64,000 bases of DNA from Myxococcales bacterium. GTDB lineage: Bacteria; Myxococcota_A; Polyangia; Haliangiales; Haliangiaceae. Positions 6,833 through 15,777 of the stretch are shown piece by piece. Every line of letters begins with the position of its first letter. Within the stretch, counting starts at the first letter, position 1. The notes under the pieces are model-generated. The model was not told the DNA's origin and did not search any database. It was given only the letters and a program-made list of their open reading frames with translations. The position numbers and the translations under genes are program-made. The stretch is from positions 45,604 through 109,603 of the forward strand of contig JADKKI010000052.1 in NCBI GenBank assembly GCA_016720595.1. The letters run 5' to 3'.

Positions 6833-9739
6833 GTGCTGTCCAACCTCCGTGATGCGATCCGTGCCGCCGCGACGGAGCGCACCTGGACGCAGGGGGTCAC
6901 CCTGGCCCGCGATGGGCGCGTGGGCGGCCGGTCGAACCGGGGCGAGGAGATCACCCTGGAGGTCCGGGTCCCCGCTCGGCCTACCCCGTTCGAGGTGGTC
7001 CTCAACACCAGCCACAACGAGTGGGAGTGCTCGTGCACGAGCAAGGAGCCGGCGTGCTCCCACGTGGTGGCCGCGATCCTCGCCACCGAGCAGTCGGCCG
7101 GCGAGCTGCCGCGCTCGTCGCTGGCCGGTGCGCAGCTCCGGTACCAGCTGTTGCCCGATCCGGGCGGGGTGATCGTGCGGCGCCTGCTGGTGCGCGCGGA
7201 TCGGACCGAACCACTCGAGGGTTCGTTGATGTCGCTGATCGGCACGGGCAAGGCCTCGCACATCGCGACGATCGAGGCGGATCTGCTGGCGGATCGGTTG
7301 CTGACGGCACGCAAGGGTCCGCTCAGCGGCGAGCGCCTGGATCGCCTGCTCGCCGTGCTCGCCGATGCACGCGATGTGATGTGGAAGGACGAGCCCGTCA
7401 CCACGAGTAGCGATCCCGTGATGCCCCGCGCGATCGTCGAGGACGAACGAGGCGGCGTGCGCGTGCGGATCGAGGCGGACCGCGGCGTCCGCGAGGTGGT
7501 TGCGCTCGGCGTCGTGCGCACCAGCGACAACGTGCTGCGGCCCGTGGGCGCGGTGGATCTCACCGGCGCGCGCCTCGAGAAGCTGCCGCAGGTGTTCGAT
7601 GTGCCCCGCTCTGCGTTCGCCGAGTTGATCGGCCGCACCCTCCCGGCGCTCGCGGCCCGCATCGATGTCGACGTGCGTGCCACGTCGCTGCCGCAGATGG
7701 GCGCACGCGAGCAGCCGCGGATGTCGTTCGACGTGGAGCAGGATGGCGATCGCCTGCTCGTGTTCCCCACGCTGGTCTATGGCGATCCGCCCCGCGCGCG
7801 CGTGGATGGCAGCACGCTCGTGCACATCGGCGGCGCCCTGCCCGTCCGCGATCAGGATGCCGAGCGCAGGCTGACGCACCGCCTGCGCGACGAGCTCAAC
7901 CTCGTCCCCGGCCGTCGTGTGGAGCTCGCCGGTCGCGAGGCGTTCGCGATGCACAACGCGCTCGCCGCGTGGTTCCGCACCGATGCCAAGGCCGCGAACG
8001 CGACCAAGGCCGTACTGCTCGAGGCCTCGATCTCGATCGACGGCAGCCGCCTCGATGTCGAGCTCGGCGGTAGCGGTCGCACGGCCTCCGTCGCTGCGGC
8101 ACTCCGCGCGTGGCAGGCGGGCGTGGATCTGGTGCCGCTCGAGGGCGGTGGCTGGGGACGCGTCCCGATGTCGTGGTTCGACAAGCACGGCGAGCGCGTC
8201 GCCGATCTGCTCGCGTCACGCGGCGATGACCGCAAGGTCCCGATGTACGCGCTGCCCGATCTCGCGAAGCTCGCGGCCGATCTCGACGAGCCCCCGCCCC
8301 CCGAGCTCGAGCGGCTCAAGCCGCTACTCGATGGCTTCCGCGGGATCCCCGAGGTCACTCCCACCGTCGGGTTCGTGGGCGAGCTGCGCCCGTACCAGCA
8401 GCGCGGCCTCGACTGGCTCGCCTTCTGCCGCAGCGCGGGCCTCGGCTGCGTGCTCGCCGACGACATGGGTCTCGGCAAGACGATCCAGGCGCTCGCTGCC
8501 CTGCCCAGCAAGGGCAAGAGCAAGACGCTCGTGGTCTCACCGACCAGCGTGCTGTTCAACTGGCTCGCGGAGGCGCAGAAGTTCCGGCCCGATCTCGCCG
8601 TCAGCACCTATCACGGCGCGCGCCGCGCCCTCGACACCTCCGCGGACATCGTCCTCACGAGCTATCCGATCCTCCGCAACGACATCGACGTGTTCGGCAG
8701 CCTGACCTGGGACATCGTGATTCTCGACGAATCGCAGACGATCAAGAACCCCGACAGCCAGGTCGCGCGCGCGGCCTACAAGCTCAAGGCGAACTGGCGG
8801 GTCACGCTCTCCGGTACGCCGATCGAGAACCGGCTCGACGAGCTGTGGAGCCAGCTCCACTTCACGAACCCCGGCCTCCTCGGCGGGCGCGCGGACTTCG
8901 CGGATCGCTGGTCCGAGCCGATCTCGAACGGCGATGCCGGCACGGCGGCCCGGCTGCGCGAGCGGATCCGGCCGTTCGTGCTGCGCCGCATGAAGTCCGA
9001 GGTCGCACGCGAGCTCCCGCCGCGCACCGAGGCCGTGATGTACGTCGAGCTCGATGACAACGAGCGGCTGACCTACGATGCGATCCGCGCCGCGACCCAG
9101 CGCGAGATCGTGGCGATGTTGCAGGCCGGCGGTGGCGTGATGGCCGCCCTCGAGGCGCTGCTCCGGCTGCGCCAGGCCGCCTGCCACACCGGCCTCCTGC
9201 CGCAGAACATCCGGAAGGGCGCTCCGCCCGAGAACTCGTCGAAGCTCGAGCGCCTGCTCGAGGCGCTGCTGGACGCGGCCGCCGATGGTCACCGCGCGCT
9301 CGTGTTCTCGCAGTGGACCTCGCTGCTCGATCTGATCGAACCGCACCTCACCTCCAACGGCATCAAGTTCGTGCGTCTCGATGGCTCCACCGTGGATCGT
9401 GCCAGCGTGGTCAACGCGTTCCAGGCCGACGACGGCCCGCCGGTGATGCTGCTCTCGCTCAAGGCCGGCGGCACCGGTCTCAACCTGACGGCGGCCGATC
9501 ACGTGTTCCTCGTCGATCCGTGGTGGAACCCCGCGGTGGAGGATCAGGCCGCGGACCGCGCCCACCGCATCGGGCAGGACAAGCCCGTGATGGTCTACCG
9601 GATGGTCGCGCGTGACACGGTGGAGGAGCGGATCCTCGAGCTCCAGGCGCGCAAGCGCAGGCTCGCCGATGCCGCGCTGTCCGAGGCTGGTGGCGCCGCG
9701 GCGATCACCCGCGATGACCTGCTCGCGCTACTCTCGTAG
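6833..9739 (+). CDS. SNF2-family helicase-like ATPase with SWIM zinc finger
   Basis: 968 residues. The GTG at 6833 is chosen because AAGGAG (6818-6823) lies nine bases upstream. The N-terminus has a SWIM zinc finger (C-x-C-x7-C-x-H, about residues 66-78). The SNF2 ATPase follows: Walker A in ADDMGLGKTIQ (about 543-553), Walker B DESQ (about 633; DEAQ/DEAH in most relatives), then the C-terminal helicase lobe with LKAGGTGLNL and HRIGQDK (about 911). This order (SWIM then SNF2) is a known bacterial family of RapA/HepA-like, nucleic-acid-dependent translocases. Probable role: remodelling of transcription or DNA-protein complexes. The gene diverges from the ECF sigma gene and abuts the next gene by 1 bp. 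Confidence 0.9.
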   Translation: MLSNLRDAIRAAATERTWTQGVTLARDGRVGGRSNRGEEITLEVRVPARPTPFEVVLNTSHNEWECSCTSKEPACSHVVAAILATEQSAGELPRSSLAGAQLRYQLLPDPGGVIVRRLLVRADRTEPLEGSLMSLIGTGKASHIATIEADLLADRLLTARKGPLSGERLDRLLAVLADARDVMWKDEPVTTSSDPVMPRAIVEDERGGVRVRIEADRGVREVVALGVVRTSDNVLRPVGAVDLTGARLEKLPQVFDVPRSAFAELIGRTLPALAARIDVDVRATSLPQMGAREQPRMSFDVEQDGDRLLVFPTLVYGDPPRARVDGSTLVHIGGALPVRDQDAERRLTHRLRDELNLVPGRRVELAGREAFAMHNALAAWFRTDAKAANATKAVLLEASISIDGSRLDVELGGSGRTASVAAALRAWQAGVDLVPLEGGGWGRVPMSWFDKHGERVADLLASRGDDRKVPMYALPDLAKLAADLDEPPPPELERLKPLLDGFRGIPEVTPTVGFVGELRPYQQRGLDWLAFCRSAGLGCVLADDMGLGKTIQALAALPSKGKSKTLVVSPTSVLFNWLAEAQKFRPDLAVSTYHGARRALDTSADIVLTSYPILRNDIDVFGSLTWDIVILDESQTIKNPDSQVARAAYKLKANWRVTLSGTPIENRLDELWSQLHFTNPGLLGGRADFADRWSEPISNGDAGTAARLRERIRPFVLRRMKSEVARELPPRTEAVMYVELDDNERLTYDAIRAATQREIVAMLQAGGGVMAALEALLRLRQAACHTGLLPQNIRKGAPPENSSKLERLLEALLDAAADGHRALVFSQWTSLLDLIEPHLTSNGIKFVRLDGSTVDRASVVNAFQADDGPPVMLLSLKAGGTGLNLTAADHVFLVDPWWNPAVEDQAADRAHRIGQDKPVMVYRMVARDTVEERILELQARKRRLADAALSEAGGAAAITRDDLLALLS

Positions 9740-9740
9740 C

Positions 9741-10781
9741 GTGCGCGCGCTCGTGATCGCGGTCGTCCTCGTCGCCTGTGGCACGAGCAGCAAGCCCGCG
9801 CCCGAGCCCGCCCCCGCCGGCGCCGCCTCCAACGTTCACATCGATCGGCGCGTGGAGCTGATCTCGATCGTGTGCGCGCTCGCGGGCTTCAAGGAGTACA
9901 CGCTGGGCCAGGTCAACCCATACCGGACCGACGTCGTCCAGGCGTTCCGGACGTTCGTGCAGCACCCCGCCGTGGTGAGGGCCCGGGAGCTGCGGGCCCA
10001 GCACGGCATCGGCTACGACGCGCCGATGATCCTCGCGGTCCACCTCGATGATCAGCTCCAGCTGTTCAACGCCGCCGAGCTCCCGCGGATCGATGCGCGC
10101 TGGGCGGACGTCGATGTCGCCGCCTACGCCGCGCTGCTCCGCGACTTCGCACGCGACACCAAGCTCGACGAGTTCCTCGCGGCGCACCGCGCGCACTACA
10201 CGAAGGTCGAGGACGCGCTGCGCGGTGCGGTGGATGCCGAGAAGCCGATCGCGTGGTTCGATGCCGTGTTCGGCAAGCGCGCGCACGCTCGCTACACGGT
10301 GATCCCGTCGCCGATGACCGGGACCTACAACTTCGGCGTCCGCGCCACCACCGCCGACGGCACGCTCGAGATGTACCAGCTGATCGGCGTGGACACGCCG
10401 ACCGGCCTCCCCGTGATCAACGACGACCTGGTGTGGCTCCTGGTCCACGAGATGGCGCACTCGTACATCAACCCCGCGCTCGCGCAGCACGAGGCCGAGC
10501 TAGCCGCGCCCGCCCAGAAGCTGTTCGCGAAGGTCGAGCGCGAGATGACCGCACAGGCGTACGGCACGTGGCAGATCTTCCTGAACGAGGCCGTGGTCCG
10601 CGCCACCACCGTGCGCTACCTGCACGATCGCAAGGGCGCGGCCGCGGCCGACGCAGTGCTCGCGAAGGAGCTCGAGCGCGGGTTCCGCTGGACCCGAGAG
10701 CTCGCGGAGCTGATGGCTGCGTACCAGCAGGACCACCAGGACTACGTGCCCCGGCTCGTCGCCCTGCTCGGTTCCGTCTGA
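9741..10781 (+). CDS. Lipoprotein with HExxH metalloprotease-like motif (DUF4932-like)
   Basis: 346 residues from the GTG at 9741, one base after the helicase stop. A short signal sequence ends with the lipobox L-V-A-C. Near residue 235 is HEMAHSYINP, a zincin-type H-E-x2-H, followed about 40 residues later by NEAVVRATTVRYL, which could supply a further ligand. This combination resembles the DUF4932 family. Likely outer-membrane or periplasmic lipoprotein with a zinc site; peptidase activity is inferred from the motif only. Probably co-transcribed with the helicase. Confidence 0.75.
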   Translation: MRALVIAVVLVACGTSSKPAPEPAPAGAASNVHIDRRVELISIVCALAGFKEYTLGQVNPYRTDVVQAFRTFVQHPAVVRARELRAQHGIGYDAPMILAVHLDDQLQLFNAAELPRIDARWADVDVAAYAALLRDFARDTKLDEFLAAHRAHYTKVEDALRGAVDAEKPIAWFDAVFGKRAHARYTVIPSPMTGTYNFGVRATTADGTLEMYQLIGVDTPTGLPVINDDLVWLLVHEMAHSYINPALAQHEAELAAPAQKLFAKVEREMTAQAYGTWQIFLNEAVVRATTVRYLHDRKGAAAADAVLAKELERGFRWTRELAELMAAYQQDHQDYVPRLVALLGSV

Positions 10782-10793
10782 GCGGCGGTCAGG

Positions 10794-11120
10794 TCAGGTC
10801 AGCGGCGAGAGCCGGAGGATCTTGCCGTGGACATCGCCGTTCGCGGGATCGATCGCGGGATCGATGAACAGCCGGGTCACCGCGGTGTTGCGGAGGCCGG
10901 AGAGCATGTCCTCGGACAGCAGCGCTCCGGCATCGAGCCCGATCGCGAACAGCGCCTCGTCGGTGCCCATCGCCTTGGCGAACGTCTCCGCGGCCTGACC
11001 GTCGGAGAACAGGAAGCCGTACGGCCGCCGGCACCACATGTCCGTGCCGTTCGAGGTCAGGTACCAGATCCGCGGCGGCAGCAGCTCGACCAGCTGGGCC
11101 ATGGTGACATCCTCGCTCAT
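10794..11120 (-). CDS. Hypothetical protein, about 108 residues
   Basis: Starts MSEDVTMAQLVELLPPRIWYLTSNG from the ATG at 11120; an upstream in-frame start at 11141 would put the ATG inside the KirBac promoter. Cytosolic, no signal peptide or membrane segment. The region TRLFIDPAIDPANGDVHG is reminiscent of SseB-like or acetyltransferase-neighbour proteins but I cannot place it. Divergent from the potassium channel gene with only 27 bp between start codons, so the two may be co-regulated. Convergent with the preceding gene, the stop codons being separated by a short GTCAG repeat. Confidence 0.55.
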   Translation of the reverse strand: MSEDVTMAQLVELLPPRIWYLTSNGTDMWCRRPYGFLFSDGQAAETFAKAMGTDEALFAIGLDAGALLSEDMLSGLRNTAVTRLFIDPAIDPANGDVHGKILRLSPLT

Positions 11121-11135
11121 GGGCGCACCCTGCCA

Positions 11136-11141
11136 TAACAT
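11136..11141 (+). promoter_or_regulatory. -10-like hexamer TAACAT
   Basis: TAACAT ends 6 nt before the ATG at 11148, within the 27-bp space between divergent start codons. No Shine-Dalgarno sequence. Confidence 0.4.
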
Positions 11142-11147
11142 CGCCCC

Positions 11148-12056
11148 ATGCCGCCATCCGCGTTACCCGCAGGCGCCCGCAAGGTGCATCAGCAGGGCTC
11201 CACGTTCTACGTGATCGGCGACGAACGTCAGTTCCTGCGCGACGCCTATCACACGTTCCTCCACCTCCCATGGTCGGCGTCCCTCGGCCTGATCGCGATC
11301 GCGTTCTTCGCGTTCAACCTCGTGTTCGCGCTGGTCTACCTTCAGGTCGGCGGGATCGCGGGCGCCGACGGCTCGTTCACCGATGCCCTGTCGTTCAGCG
11401 TGCAGACGATGGCGACCATCGGTTATGGCGTCATGCACCCGGCGAGCAATCCCGCGAACGGCGCGATGATCATCGAATCGATGTTCGGGATCATCTTCAC
11501 CGCGCTGGCCACCGGCCTCGTGTTCTCGAAGTTCTCGCGGCCGACCACCCGGATCTCGTACTCGAAGCAGATCGTCATCACCCAGCACGAGGGCAAGCGC
11601 ACGCTGATGCTCCGGATCGGCAACCGGCGCAGCAACGTGATCGTGGAGGCGCAGCTCCACGTGGTGGCGGTGCTGACCACGGTGACCGCGGAGGGCTCGA
11701 TGTTCTACAGGGCCAGCGACCTCAAGCTCGTGCGAGATCGGCAGGTCGGCATGACCCGCGGCTGGACCGTGATGCACGTGATCGACGAGGCCAGCCCACT
11801 GTTCGGCCTCGACGAGGCAGGGCTGGCCACGGCCGAGATCGAGATCTACATCGCGCTCACCGGCATCGACAGCATCACCATGCAGAGCGTGCATTCGATC
11901 CACCAGTACGACGACAGCCACATCAAGATCGGCTACCGGTTCGAGGACACGCTGGTACCGCTGCCCGATGGCACGTTCCTCGTCGACCTGCGGAACTTCG
12001 ACACGATCTTGCCCGAAACGACTCCGCGGACCACCGGCAGTCCCAGCCGGGCCTGA
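11148..12056 (+). CDS. KirBac-type inward-rectifier potassium channel
   Basis: 302 residues. Two transmembrane helices (about residues 44-68 and 105-130) flank a pore helix with the selectivity filter TIGYG (near residue 95). After the second helix comes KFSRPTTRI, the KirBac-type inner-leaflet signature, and a C-terminal beta-rich cytoplasmic domain of about 165 residues. This is the usual length for prokaryotic Kir channels. It would pass K+ through the inner membrane. It stands alone, divergent from a small unknown protein, with a TAACAT hexamer 6 nt upstream. Confidence 0.93.
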   Translation: MPPSALPAGARKVHQQGSTFYVIGDERQFLRDAYHTFLHLPWSASLGLIAIAFFAFNLVFALVYLQVGGIAGADGSFTDALSFSVQTMATIGYGVMHPASNPANGAMIIESMFGIIFTALATGLVFSKFSRPTTRISYSKQIVITQHEGKRTLMLRIGNRRSNVIVEAQLHVVAVLTTVTAEGSMFYRASDLKLVRDRQVGMTRGWTVMHVIDEASPLFGLDEAGLATAEIEIYIALTGIDSITMQSVHSIHQYDDSHIKIGYRFEDTLVPLPDGTFLVDLRNFDTILPETTPRTTGSPSRA

Positions 12057-12183
12057 GAACCCGTGTGGTCCAGGGCAATTGCAGCGCACCACTTACTGCG
12101 ACTTCCGGGTAGCGGCAACGTCCGGAACCGGCGTGAGATTGTCAGCCTGGATTCCCAAACCTCGTAGTAGGGTCCGCCCCGCA

Positions 12184-13479
12184 ATGAGGTCCGCTTCTTT
12201 GTTGCTGCTCGCCGCGTGCTCCACGGGCGCGCGGGTCCCCGCCACCACGGCCGCCGATCGCGACGTCGCCCCCGTCGCCGCGCCCGCCGCTGCGGCGCCG
12301 CAGGTGACCGCGTCGCAGACCATGATCGAGCACACCGATGATGCGGCCGCGATCCGCCCGGTGCGAACGTATGCGCTCCCGGCCGCCACGGCGAGCCGGC
12401 TCGCGAAGGAGAGCGTCCGTGGCCAGGTGCTCGTGGCCGGCCCGTTGTTCCCGACCGAGAGCGCCGCGAAGGCGCTGGTCTCGACGATCGACGATGCTCA
12501 GCAGCCGATCGCGATGCGCGTGATCAAGGACCGCGGCAAGGTGGTCCAGGTCACCACCACCGCGGCCGCCGATTGTGTGGATGGCTTCGCCCAGCACTAC
12601 GAGCTCTCGGTGTTCGTCCCGCGATCGTCCCTCGTCCCCCGGACCACGACGGAGATCACGAAGTCGTTCGAGGATGGCACCGCGTACGCGATCGATCGCG
12701 GCGCACCGGTGCGCGTGAGCTCGGCGGGCGTCGCGTGGTTCGATCCGATGCTCGATCAGACGGCAGCGGCCCCGCCCGAGCGCCTCGCGTACAGCCTCGG
12801 CAAGCCGTACGTGGCCGCCACGGTGCCGGCCGCACCCGGCGAGCGCCTGGTCTGTGACGGTGCACCGATCACGAAGGCCGAGTGGCTCGCGCGCAAGCAA
12901 GCCAAGTCCGATCGCGACGCCGCGAAGACCAGCGCCGCCCTCCGTCGGGTGGCCGATGCGCGCGCCTCCACGCGCGCCGCGGTGAAGGCCGATGCGATCG
13001 ATGGCCTGGTCGATCTCGCGCTCAACGATGGCACCGCGAGCGCCAAGGCCGCCGATGCCGCACCGCCGTACTGCACCGTCGCGCCGATCGCCACCAGGCC
13101 GGTCGCCGCGAAGCTCGGTGGCGCCGCGTACGTGGTGAACGATCCGCGCGGCACCGACCGCGTGTATCGGCTCGGCGAAGATCAGGCGTACCTCGCCGAC
13201 GTCGGCGCCACGTGCGCGCGCATGCGCGTCGCGATCGATGCGACGGCGGTCCGGACCGCAGCCACTGCGACGCCTTCGCTGCGAGGCGCGCGCCAGAAGG
13301 TGTGGATCCCGAAGCCCGGGCCGGTGTTCTGGCCCGATGGCACCAAGGCCGGCAAGTACACCGGCAAGGCCGATCGCTTCACGCGCGTGACCGAGCGCGA
13401 TCAGCTGATCTGCGTCGATGTCCGTGGGGTGGCGGAAGAGGTCTGCCATCGCCGCGATGACGTCGTCGTCGAGAACTGA
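12184..13479 (+). CDS. Lipoprotein of unknown function
   Basis: 431 residues from the ATG at 12184. A short signal sequence with lipobox L-A-A-C (near residue 12) precedes an Ala-rich stretch. Two similar halves are suggested by PARTYALPAAT-like and CTVAPIATRPV segments, each followed by a short beta region, and by paired VYRLGEDQ/AYSLGKPY motifs; a conserved PKPGPVFWPDG stretch lies near residue 380. No catalytic motif or family was recognised. Because of the upstream 127-bp gap and its strong signal peptide it is likely its own transcription unit. Confidence 0.65.
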   Translation: MRSASLLLLAACSTGARVPATTAADRDVAPVAAPAAAAPQVTASQTMIEHTDDAAAIRPVRTYALPAATASRLAKESVRGQVLVAGPLFPTESAAKALVSTIDDAQQPIAMRVIKDRGKVVQVTTTAAADCVDGFAQHYELSVFVPRSSLVPRTTTEITKSFEDGTAYAIDRGAPVRVSSAGVAWFDPMLDQTAAAPPERLAYSLGKPYVAATVPAAPGERLVCDGAPITKAEWLARKQAKSDRDAAKTSAALRRVADARASTRAAVKADAIDGLVDLALNDGTASAKAADAAPPYCTVAPIATRPVAAKLGGAAYVVNDPRGTDRVYRLGEDQAYLADVGATCARMRVAIDATAVRTAATATPSLRGARQKVWIPKPGPVFWPDGTKAGKYTGKADRFTRVTERDQLICVDVRGVAEEVCHRRDDVVVEN

Positions 13480-13508
13480 CCGCTCGCGACACCGCACAAA
13501 ACGCGTGC

Positions 13509-13514
13509 TAGCGT
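13509..13514 (+). promoter_or_regulatory. -10-like hexamer TAGCGT
   Basis: TAGCGT ends 7 nt before the ATG at 13522. The same TAGCGT element precedes the barrel gene at 52473. Confidence 0.35.
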
Positions 13515-13521
13515 CCGCGCC

Positions 13522-14019
13522 ATGAAGCGCCTCGCCACAGCCCTCGTGATCCTCGCCGCCGCCTGCGGGCCGGGCTCGCCCGGTGGACCTTCGATGGGCA
13601 ACCGCATCGGCGGTGGCGATCCGGTGGCGCAGGGCTCGTCGGTCGCCTCGGCCGACATCCTGTCGCGCGAGCCGATCGCGAACACGGCCTCGGTGCGCCA
13701 CATCCTGATCTCGTGGAAGGACCTCGAGGACGCGTTCCAGGGGCACCAGGATCCGCGCGCGCAGAAGCGGAACAAGGCGCAGGCCGAGACCGAGGTGAAG
13801 TCGCTGATGGGCCAGCTCAAGGCCGGCGCGGACTTCGAGACGCTGATGAAGGCCAACAGCGAGGATCTCGGCAGCGCCAAGAGCAACACGCCGTTCACCG
13901 TGACGCCGGATGCGCAGCTCGTGATCGAGTTCCGGCAGCTCTCGCTCAGGCTCAACGTCGGCGAGGTGGGCGTGGTCCAGTCCGATTTCGGCTTTCACAT
14001 CATCAAGCGCTACGAGTAA
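13522..14019 (+). CDS. PpiC/parvulin-type peptidyl-prolyl isomerase lipoprotein
   Basis: 165 residues with signal sequence and lipobox (A-A-A-C, residue 15). Residues about 55-165 form a single parvulin-like rotamase domain: SVRHILISWKD, then a helical insert with NKAQAETEVKSLM, GADFETLMKANSED, LNVGEVGVVQSD and the terminal FGFHIIKRYE. The FG(W/F)HIIK ending is a strong marker for PpiC. Probable role: lipid-anchored folding helper for secreted or outer-membrane proteins, common among the many lipoproteins in this window. Length is that of a stand-alone PpiC domain. Confidence 0.9.
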   Translation: MKRLATALVILAAACGPGSPGGPSMGNRIGGGDPVAQGSSVASADILSREPIANTASVRHILISWKDLEDAFQGHQDPRAQKRNKAQAETEVKSLMGQLKAGADFETLMKANSEDLGSAKSNTPFTVTPDAQLVIEFRQLSLRLNVGEVGVVQSDFGFHIIKRYE

Positions 14020-14034
14020 GCGCGATCGCGGCGC

Positions 14035-14454
14035 TCAGAACGTGTGCGGCCGGTTTCGCTCGCACGCGATCCACTGCGCCAGCTGCTGGCGCTCCTCCTC
14101 GGTGGGCTGCGCGCAGCTCTTGCTGAGCGAGCCACCCGCCACGCTCGGGCAGCGGCCGGGGGGCATGAAGTCGTTGCTCGCGTCTGGGCCGGAGCCGGCC
14201 TGCTCGTCGATGTGGTCCGGTGTCTCGAGCACGCCGAGGAGGCTGTCGTAGTCGTGATAGATCGGCGCGCCGTTGCGCTGGCTGCGCGGGATGTCCGCCG
14301 CGTGGCACCACGTGCAGTACTTCTCCATGAACGGCTTGCCGAAGTTGTCGTAGGTGAGCGTCCCCGGGTCCGGATCGGGACACACCGTCCCCGTCGGGGT
14401 CGGCGTGCCGCCACCGCAGGCGACGAGCAACGTGAGGATCAACGCGTGACGCAT
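14035..14454 (-). CDS. Mono-heme c-type cytochrome lipoprotein
   Basis: 139 residues from the ATG at 14454. Signal sequence ends with lipobox L-V-A-C13. The heme-binding C47-T-W-C50-H51 is present once; the later FMPPG motif (near residue 97) supplies the likely Met axial ligand. Extra cysteines (C25 and near 103 and 112) could form a disulfide. The C-terminal EEERQQLAQWIACE looks like the helix closing small cytochromes c. It probably accepts or delivers electrons on the outer face of a membrane. Same strand and 8 bp downstream of the His-rich barrel gene. Confidence 0.82.
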   Translation of the reverse strand: MRHALILTLLVACGGGTPTPTGTVCPDPDPGTLTYDNFGKPFMEKYCTWCHAADIPRSQRNGAPIYHDYDSLLGVLETPDHIDEQAGSGPDASNDFMPPGRCPSVAGGSLSKSCAQPTEEERQQLAQWIACERNRPHTF

Positions 14455-14462
14455 GAAGGCTC

Positions 14463-15272
14463 CTAGAACTGCACCGCGGACTCGACGAGTCCGCGCAAGA
14501 TGAATGGATCGCCGGCGAACCCGGCCTGGATCTCGAAGCCCGTCTCCACGCGCCCCTCGGTCCAGATCGCCCGCACGCCGCCCGTGACGCGCTCGCGCCC
14601 TTCGCCCAGCGGCACGCCACCGCTCATCCGCAGGCCGGTGCGGATCACGTTGCCGAGCGGGACGTACGCGCTCGCGCTCCAGGTCAGCTCCTGCTGATTC
14701 ATCGGGTCGACGAGGGGCCACGAGCCGTGATCGTGATGCTCCGCGCCGCCGAGCGCGCGGCTGTAGCCCAGCGATGCACCGACCTGGAGCCCCGCGAACT
14801 GGCCGCTGGCCCACGCACCCGGCATCACCATCACGTGGCCCATCCCGAACCCGGTCGCGTGGTTCCCCGTCGGGAGTGACAGGGGCAAGGCCACTCCGAA
14901 CGCACCGCGAGGCCTCTCGACCAGGGTCGCCTGCCCGGAGAGCACGACATCGCTGACACCGTAGCGCCGCGCACCGTTCTCGACGAGCCGGTACAGGCCG
15001 ATCGCGGCCGACGCACCCAGCCGCCCGCGCATCCAGCTCGCGGCCGGGACCACGCCCTGGTAGTCGCCCCCGTAGATCTGCGTGTCATAGCGTGCCGCCA
15101 CCAGCCCCACACCCGCACGGAAGGTCGACGTGACCGGCTCGGCCGCCTCGGGCATCTCGCAGCTGTGGCAGTGGTGGTGGCCACCCCCACCGTGGGCATG
15201 CTCCGCCCGCGCCTTCCCGGGGCCGAAGACCCCGAGGGCGAACGCGACAGCGATCCGGAGGAACACCTTCAT
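14463..15272 (-). CDS. Outer-membrane beta-barrel protein with His/Cys-rich N-terminus
   Basis: 269 residues. A signal peptide (residues 1-23) is followed by a metal-binding-looking segment HAHGGGGHHHCHSCE (residues 25-39). The rest is a run of amphipathic beta strands with glycines and aromatic residues and ends in V-Q-F, a common outer-membrane C-terminus. Conserved LPLSLPTGNH resembles porin-like transport proteins. I infer a barrel that binds or passes a transition metal; no specific family is certain. In the middle of a three-gene same-strand set with a Cys/His-rich secreted protein and a cytochrome. Confidence 0.7.
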   Translation of the reverse strand: MKVFLRIAVAFALGVFGPGKARAEHAHGGGGHHHCHSCEMPEAAEPVTSTFRAGVGLVAARYDTQIYGGDYQGVVPAASWMRGRLGASAAIGLYRLVENGARRYGVSDVVLSGQATLVERPRGAFGVALPLSLPTGNHATGFGMGHVMVMPGAWASGQFAGLQVGASLGYSRALGGAEHHDHGSWPLVDPMNQQELTWSASAYVPLGNVIRTGLRMSGGVPLGEGRERVTGGVRAIWTEGRVETGFEIQAGFAGDPFILRGLVESAVQF

Positions 15273-15389
15273 CGTACGAGCTACATGCCGAGCCGGGTCT
15301 GAGAATCCTTGCGGCGAGATTCGCTGACGACCCTCGTGCGCAGATGCGCGGGAGGACGTTGCGTGACACCTCGAGCGTCGCGAGGACAG

Positions 15390-15737
15390 CTAGGACGGGG
15401 CGTCGGGCCGGGCCCGGATCGGCGGCGCGTGCGGTGCAGCGTGCGAAGACAGGGGAGCCAGCCCGACCACGGTCGCCTCGGTGACGGGCATCACCACAGG
15501 CCGTGTGAACGCTGGCAAGGTAGCGGCCACGTTGACCTCGGTGGTCTGGTGACAGGCACGTAGCTCCGGCTGCCCGGGCCGCGACTTCTGGTGGTCCGGG
15601 CAGTGGCACTTCGTCGGGTCCGGACAGCAGCACGACTTCGTGATCGAGACCGTCCGCAGCTGCGAGGTGGGCACGGAGAGCGCGAGCAGGAGCGCGACGA
15701 CAAAGGTCGTCAGCGCAGAGACTGCACGCGTGGCCAC
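15390..15737 (-). CDS. Small secreted Cys/His-rich protein
   Basis: About 115 residues with a GTG at 15737 (a longer frame up to 15812 would overlap the preceding gene). A signal sequence (about residues 2-20) is followed by a tight cysteine cluster: C-C-C-P-D-P-x2-C-H-C-P-D-H, and later ACHQTTE. This looks like a metal-binding peptide. The start is uncertain because no ribosome binding site is clear. It is the first gene of a possible metal-handling set (15390, 14463, 14035) and lies 40 bp after the CDP-alcohol transferase stop. No family recognised. Confidence 0.55.
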   Translation of the reverse strand: MATRAVSALTTFVVALLLALSVPTSQLRTVSITKSCCCPDPTKCHCPDHQKSRPGQPELRACHQTTEVNVAATLPAFTRPVVMPVTEATVVGLAPLSSHAAPHAPPIRARPDAPS

Positions 15738-15777
15738 ACTTGTTTGTAGGACCACCAGGAGGGCGTTGCAACGGCGA

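Noticed and set aside
6773..8188. Upstream extension of the ECF sigma frame on the minus strand
   Set aside because: It runs antisense through the SWIM/SNF2 gene and has no sigma-factor features.
10786..10803. Triple GTCAG direct repeat between convergent genes
   Set aside because: Only 15 bp and includes both stop regions; no sign of a mobile element or terminator.
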